Origin: Actinomycetes bacterium
GTDB lineage: Bacteria > Actinomycetota > Acidimicrobiia > Acidimicrobiales > Bog-793
Direction: 5' to 3'
Assembly: GCA_021809425.1 (NCBI GenBank)
Contig: JAKBAA010000003.1
Coordinates: 39,646-103,645, forward strand
DNA: 64,000 nucleotides
Shown: positions 59,421 to 64,000 of the stretch, piece after piece
Numbering within the stretch: position 1 is the stretch's first letter
How the letters are laid out: every line of letters begins with the position of its first letter
Translations under genes and position numbers: made by a program
The notes under the pieces: generated by a model
Told to the model about the DNA's origin: nothing
Seen by the model: the letters and a program-made list of their open reading frames with translations, nothing else
Database searches by the model: none

Positions 59421-60907
59421 CCGCCGGGCCGGCCGTCCTCGCCGCCAGCATCGGTGCCACCGACGGGGCCATCTTCGCTGCCGTCATCGTCCTGCTCGCC
59501 CTGTCGGCGATCCTGTCGCTCGCCGAGACCGGTCTCGTCCGGACGTCGCTCGCCCGGGCCCGGGCGCTCGAGGAGGCCGGGCGGCACGGCGCCCGGTCGC
59601 TCGTCCGGCTGGTGGAGGATCCCGAGCACTTCCTGGCCCCGGTGCTCCTGCTGGTGCTCGTCTGCCAGCTGGTCGCCGCCACCCTCGTCGGTGTCGAGTC
59701 GTCTCGCCTGTTCGGCGCCATCGGGGTTGCCCTTGCCACCGTGTTCGAGGTGGTCGTCATCTTCGTCGTCGGCGAGGCGGTCCCGAAGAGCTGGGCGGTC
59801 CGCCACGCCGACCGGGCCGCCTTGCTCGCCGCCCCCCTCGTCAGCGCCACCATCGCCTTCCCCCCGATCCGCGCCGTGTCGGCCCTGCTCATCGGCATCG
59901 CCCGGCTGGTCACCCCGGGAGCCCGCTCGGCCGACGAGGCCGCCAATGCCGAGGTCACCGAGTCGGAGCTCCTCGCCCTGGCCGACGTGGCCGTCCACGA
60001 GGAGGTGCTCGAGCGGGAGGAGCGGGTGCTCATCTCCTCGATCATCGAGTTCGGCGACACCATCGTCCGCGAGGTCATGCGGCCCCGCCCCGACGTCGTC
60101 GCCGTCGAGGCGTCCGCCCGGATCGGCGCCGCCCTCGAGACGGCCATCGCCTCCGGCTTCTCCCGCCTCCCGGTGTACGCCGGAACCCTCGACGACGTGA
60201 TCGGCATCGCCTACACCCGCGACCTCGTCCGCACCAGCCGCACCGACGGCGACCAGCGGCCGGTCGCCGAGGCGGTCCGTCCGGCCCACTACGTGCCGGA
60301 GACCAAGCGCGTGGCACCGCTGCTCCGCGAGATGCAGGCCGCCCAGTTCCAGATCGCCGTGGTCGTCGACGAGTACGGAACCACCTCCGGCATCGTCACC
60401 CTCGAGGACCTCATCGAGGAGCTGGTCGGCGAGATCGCCGACGAGTTCGACCTCGACGAGCCCGCCCTCGTCGGGCTCGGACCGGACCGGTACCGGGTGT
60501 CGGCCAAGATGCCGGTCGACGAGGTCAACGAGCTGCTCGACGCCGACCTTCCGGTCGGCGACTGGGACACCATCGGCGGGCTCGTCCTCCACCTCGGTGG
60601 CCACGTGCCCACCGAGGGCGAGGTGTTCACCGCCGACGGCTGGACGCTCGTCGCCGAGCGGGTCCAGCGCCGGCGCATCGTGTCGGTCCGCCTCGAACGG
60701 GCCGGCCCGCCGACGACCGCCCCGACGGCCGAGCCGGCCGGACAGGCCGGCAGCGGGCCCACCGGCACCGACGGCGACGGCGACCGTCCCGACGGGGCGC
60801 CAGAGGGGCGCGACCATCGCACCGGCCGTGACGGCGGCAACGCCCCGGCCGGCGAGCGCCGCCTGCCGGCGATGGCCGATGGCCGGACGCCGGGGCGCCG
60901 CCCGTGA
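59417..60907 (+). CDS. CNNM/CorC-HlyC family transporter-like protein (DUF21 + CBS)
   Basis: 'LALSAILSLAETGLVRTSLARARAL', CBS segments, 'VVDEYGTTSGIVTLEDLIEELVGEIADEFD'. Confidence 0.92.
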   Translation: MTAGPAVLAASIGATDGAIFAAVIVLLALSAILSLAETGLVRTSLARARALEEAGRHGARSLVRLVEDPEHFLAPVLLLVLVCQLVAATLVGVESSRLFGAIGVALATVFEVVVIFVVGEAVPKSWAVRHADRAALLAAPLVSATIAFPPIRAVSALLIGIARLVTPGARSADEAANAEVTESELLALADVAVHEEVLEREERVLISSIIEFGDTIVREVMRPRPDVVAVEASARIGAALETAIASGFSRLPVYAGTLDDVIGIAYTRDLVRTSRTDGDQRPVAEAVRPAHYVPETKRVAPLLREMQAAQFQIAVVVDEYGTTSGIVTLEDLIEELVGEIADEFDLDEPALVGLGPDRYRVSAKMPVDEVNELLDADLPVGDWDTIGGLVLHLGGHVPTEGEVFTADGWTLVAERVQRRRIVSVRLERAGPPTTAPTAEPAGQAGSGPTGTDGDGDRPDGAPEGRDHRTGRDGGNAPAGERRLPAMADGRTPGRRP

Positions 60908-61779
60908 CCACCACCGAGCCGGGCCACCACCCGTTCCGATCCGGCTTCGTCAGCCTGGTCGGACGCCCCAACGTCGGCAAGTCGACCCTGCTCAACCGCA
61001 TCCTCGGCGAGAAGGTCTCGATCACGGCCGCCACCCCCAACACCACCCGCACCCGCGTCCGGGGGGTGCTCGACGGCGACGGCTACCAGGCCGTGTTCGT
61101 CGACACGCCCGGCATCCACAAGCCCCGCACGGCCCTCGGCACGCGGCTCAACGAGGCGGCCACCGGCAGCCTGACCGACGTCGACCTCGCCGTGCTCGTC
61201 CTCGACGCCGCCGCTCCGGTCGGCCCGGGCGACCGCTTCGTGGCGGCCCGCCTGCCGAGCGACGCCGTGGTGGTCGTCAACAAGGTCGACCGGGCAACCC
61301 CCACCGCCGTCCTCGACCAGCTCGCCCGCGCCCGCGACGAGCTGGGGCTGGCGGCCGCCGACTACTTCCCGGTGTCCGCCCGCACCGGCGCCGGCGTCGA
61401 CCAGCTCCTCGCCCACCTCGTCGGCCGGCTCCCCGAGGGGCCCCGCTACTTCCCCGAGGGGACCCGGCGCGAGGCGCCCGAGCACGTCTTCGTCGCCGAG
61501 CTGGTACGTGAGCAGCTGCTCCGCCACGCCCGCCAGGAGCTGCCCCACTCGATCGCCTGCCGCGTCACCGAGTGGGACTGGCCGTACATCCGCTGCGAGA
61601 TCCTGGTCGAGCGCGACTCCCAGAAGGCCATCGTCATCGGCCAGGGCGGCGCCCTCCTCAAGGCGGCCGGGATCGCCGCCCGCCGGGCGCTGCCACCCGG
61701 CGCCTACCTCGACCTGCGGGTCAAGGTAGAGCCCGACTGGCAGCGCCGTCCCGACGTCATCGAGCGGCTCGGCTACTGA
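60904..61779 (+). CDS. era: GTPase Era
   Basis: 'RSGFVSLVGRPNVGKSTLLNRILGEKVSITAATPNTTRTRVRGVLDGDGYQAVFVDTPGIHKP', KH domain 'VERDSQKAIVIGQGGALLKAAG'. Confidence 0.96.
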   Translation: MTTTEPGHHPFRSGFVSLVGRPNVGKSTLLNRILGEKVSITAATPNTTRTRVRGVLDGDGYQAVFVDTPGIHKPRTALGTRLNEAATGSLTDVDLAVLVLDAAAPVGPGDRFVAARLPSDAVVVVNKVDRATPTAVLDQLARARDELGLAAADYFPVSARTGAGVDQLLAHLVGRLPEGPRYFPEGTRREAPEHVFVAELVREQLLRHARQELPHSIACRVTEWDWPYIRCEILVERDSQKAIVIGQGGALLKAAGIAARRALPPGAYLDLRVKVEPDWQRRPDVIERLGY

Positions 61780-63809
61780 CCGGCCGCCCCTTGGGCGGCG
61801 GCTGACTCGGCCAGCACCGCCTCGGCGTGGACGGCCCGCAGGAACCCTTCCGCCTCCGCCCGGTGGCGCGTGCGCCGCATCGGCGGCAGCGCCCGCACCA
61901 GGTCCCACCGGTACGACGCCGTGGCCAGGCGCGAGTCGAGCACGGCCACCACCCCCCGGTCCGCTGCCGTCCGGATCAGCCGGCCGGCTCCCTGGGCGAG
62001 CAGGCTGGCGGCGCGGGGCAGGTCGACCGTCCGGAACGCCGACGGCCCTGCCCGGTCCCGCCGGGCCGACACGAGCGGGTCGTCCGGGCGCGGGAACGGG
62101 ATCCGGTCGATCACCACGCACGACAGCGTGGCGCCCGGCACGTCGACCCCTTGCCAGAACCCCATCGTGGCGAACAGACATGCCCCGGGCTCGGCGACGA
62201 ACCGGGCGAGCAGTGCCTGCTTGCCGGCCTGGCCCTGCACGAGCACCGGCCACGTGACCCGGGCGGCCACGGCGGCGGCCGCCCGCTCCATGGCGGCCCG
62301 GCTGGTGAACAGCCCCAGCGTGCGCCCCCCTGCCGCCTCGATCAGGGCGGTCAGCTCGTCGTGGATCGCCGCCTCCGCCCCCGGACGGCGCCGGTCGGGC
62401 AGGTGGGCGGCGCAGTAGAGCAGCCCCCGCTCCTCGTACGCGAACGGGCTACCCACGTCGAGGGTCGTCGCCTCGCCGGCCCCGAGCCGCGCTGCCACGC
62501 CCGCCGGCAGGGTGGCGCTCGTCAGCACCACGGTTCGCTTCGACCACACCTGGTCGACCAGCACCGGCGCCACGTCGATCGGCGCCACCACCAGCGCCGG
62601 GTGCGGGCCCGCCTCGATCCAGGCCACGTCGTCGGCCGACGGCGCCTGCAGGGCCACCACGTCGGCCCGCAGCCGTCCCGCCACGAGGGCGGCCCGGGCC
62701 GGCCGCTGGTCGGTCTCGCCGGCGCCTCCCGGTCCCCCGGGGCGGCGCCCGGGCGAGCCGGGCGAGCCGGCCGCCTCGGCCCGGCGGCGCAGCAGCCCCT
62801 CGACACGCTCCAACCGGGCCGCCACCAGCTCGAGCAGATCACCCAGCTCGTCGCTCGGCGCCGCCGCCAGCCGCTCGCCCGGCCGCCCGGCCAGCACCGC
62901 CTCGAGCCGGTCGGCCGCCTCCACCAGGTCGTCCAGCAGCCGCCGGTCGGCCGACGGCCGACGCCCGGGGGCCAGCACCGGGCGGGCCGCCGCCACGACG
63001 CCGCGCAGCCGGCCGGCGCCGACCGCCCGGCCGAGGCACTCGGTCACCACGTCCTCGAGGGCGTGCGCCTCGTCCACCACCAGTGCATCGTGCTCCGGCA
63101 GCACCGTCCCGCCCGCCGCCAGGTGGGCCCCGAGCAGGTGCAGGTTGACCACCACCACGTCCGCCTCGGCCGCCCGCTCCCGGGCCGCTTCGGCGAAGCA
63201 GTCGGACCCGGACGGACAGCGGGCCTTGCCCGGGCACTCCTCCGCCGTCACCGAGAACGATGCCCACACCCTCGGGTCCGGCTCGTCGGCGAGCTCGGCC
63301 CGGTCCCCCGTCGCCGTCTCCGCCGCCCAGGCGACCACCGCCGCCGCCTGGGCCCCGAGCCGCCCGACCTCGCCCCCCCGGCCGCGCTGATCGCGGCTGG
63401 CGGCCTCGGCGTCGCCATCGGCGCCCCCGAAGGTCACCTGCTGGCCGGCCGCCGCCGCCTCGTCGAGGCGCTGGCGGCAGAGGTAGTTGGACCGGCCCTT
63501 CAGCACTGCGAAGCGCAGCCCCCGCTCGCTCAGGGCGTCGGCGACGAACGGCAGGTCCTTGTCGCCGAGCTGATCCTGCAGCGCCTTGGTGGCCGTCGCC
63601 ACCACCACCCGCTGGCCGGACAGGGCGGCCGGGACGAGGTAGGCGAGCGACTTGCCCGTCCCCGTGCCGGCCTGGACGACCAGGTGGTGCCGCTCGGCCA
63701 GGGCAGAGGCCACGGCGGTAGCCATCTCCACCTGGCCCGGGCGCGCCTCGCCGGCCCCGGGAAGGCGGCCGACCACGCGCCGTAGCGCTGCTTCCACGTC
63801 CGTCGGCAC
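61773..63809 (-). CDS. DinG-type ATP-dependent helicase
   Basis: 'VVQAGTGTGKSLAYLVPAALSGQRVVVATATKALQDQL', Fe-S cysteines 'CPGKARCPSGSDCFAEAA', 'LVVDEAHALEDV', 'GAGRLIRTAADRGVVAVLDSRL'. Confidence 0.93.
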   Translation of the reverse strand: MPTDVEAALRRVVGRLPGAGEARPGQVEMATAVASALAERHHLVVQAGTGTGKSLAYLVPAALSGQRVVVATATKALQDQLGDKDLPFVADALSERGLRFAVLKGRSNYLCRQRLDEAAAAGQQVTFGGADGDAEAASRDQRGRGGEVGRLGAQAAAVVAWAAETATGDRAELADEPDPRVWASFSVTAEECPGKARCPSGSDCFAEAARERAAEADVVVVNLHLLGAHLAAGGTVLPEHDALVVDEAHALEDVVTECLGRAVGAGRLRGVVAAARPVLAPGRRPSADRRLLDDLVEAADRLEAVLAGRPGERLAAAPSDELGDLLELVAARLERVEGLLRRRAEAAGSPGSPGRRPGGPGGAGETDQRPARAALVAGRLRADVVALQAPSADDVAWIEAGPHPALVVAPIDVAPVLVDQVWSKRTVVLTSATLPAGVAARLGAGEATTLDVGSPFAYEERGLLYCAAHLPDRRRPGAEAAIHDELTALIEAAGGRTLGLFTSRAAMERAAAAVAARVTWPVLVQGQAGKQALLARFVAEPGACLFATMGFWQGVDVPGATLSCVVIDRIPFPRPDDPLVSARRDRAGPSAFRTVDLPRAASLLAQGAGRLIRTAADRGVVAVLDSRLATASYRWDLVRALPPMRRTRHRAEAEGFLRAVHAEAVLAESAAAQGAAGQ

Positions 63810-63843
63810 CGCCCGATCCTACGGGCGGCGGCTCACGCCGCCC

Positions 63844-64000
63844 CTACCGTCCGGTCGCCAACTGTCGTCCCGCCGGGTGGTCGCGGCGACGCTCGAGGCG
63901 GCCGGCCAACGTGTCCACCAGCTGCGCCCACCGCCGGTCGCCCATCACCCAGAGGTACGACTCGTAACGTGACCCGTCGACAACCCGGCGCACCAGCGGC
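63844..64000 (-). CDS. C-terminal fragment of a protein entering from the right edge
   Basis: Minus frame ...PLVRRVVDGSRYESYLWVMGDRRWAQLVDTLAGRLERRRDHPAGRQLATGR* with codon-position bias; stop at 63844. Confidence 0.5.
   Translation of the reverse strand, partial: PLVRRVVDGSRYESYLWVMGDRRWAQLVDTLAGRLERRRDHPAGRQLATGR

Overview
A GC-rich, gene-dense chromosomal window. Leaderless-looking TANNNT promoters and BldD/SARP homologues suggest an actinobacterium, possibly Acidimicrobiia-like (inference). No phage, transposon or CRISPR array was seen. From left to right: a PAS-type sensor fragment; exopolysaccharide genes (polyprenyl-P sugar transferase, two glycosyltransferases); a SARP/LAL-type AAA regulator; a complete monoderm type IV pilus locus (pilA, two PilX-like paralogues, two prepilins, pilO, a pilM-pilN fusion, pilC, a PilT paralogue with a T2SSE_N-like domain, pilB, pilD and a separate pilT); a double-lobed alpha/beta hydrolase; GT2; a flippase with a degenerate GGDEF-like N-terminus; a 2-hydroxyacid dehydrogenase and MarR; an MBL hydrolase; a TetR/MFS pair; a ChrB-like gene divergent from a COG4280-type membrane operon preceded by a polycysteine mini-ORF; a DUF929-like thiol protein; a giant secreted PKD-type protein; a truncated GlxA/AraC gene abutting a HicBA module; tRNA-Glu and tRNA-Gln beside gltX; GH18; FkbM; then the housekeeping run rpsT, lepA, MpaB-like, hrcA, dnaJ, rsmE, bldD-like, hemW, HTH, HIT, phoH, ybeY, corC, era, dinG. 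The best candidates for something new are: (1) the leaderless MTDCCC... uORF, which looks like a cysteine-responsive attenuator in front of an uncharacterised membrane operon; (2) a shared bipartite T(C/G)AA-N15/16-GCCGTTAG promoter, sigma28/WhiG-like, in front of the three pilus transcription units; and (3) the combination of a BldD-type c-di-GMP motif, T2SSE_N-domain pilus ATPases and a degenerate GGDEF fused to a flippase. All calls come from reading the sequence and supplied ORF translations; no searches were run.
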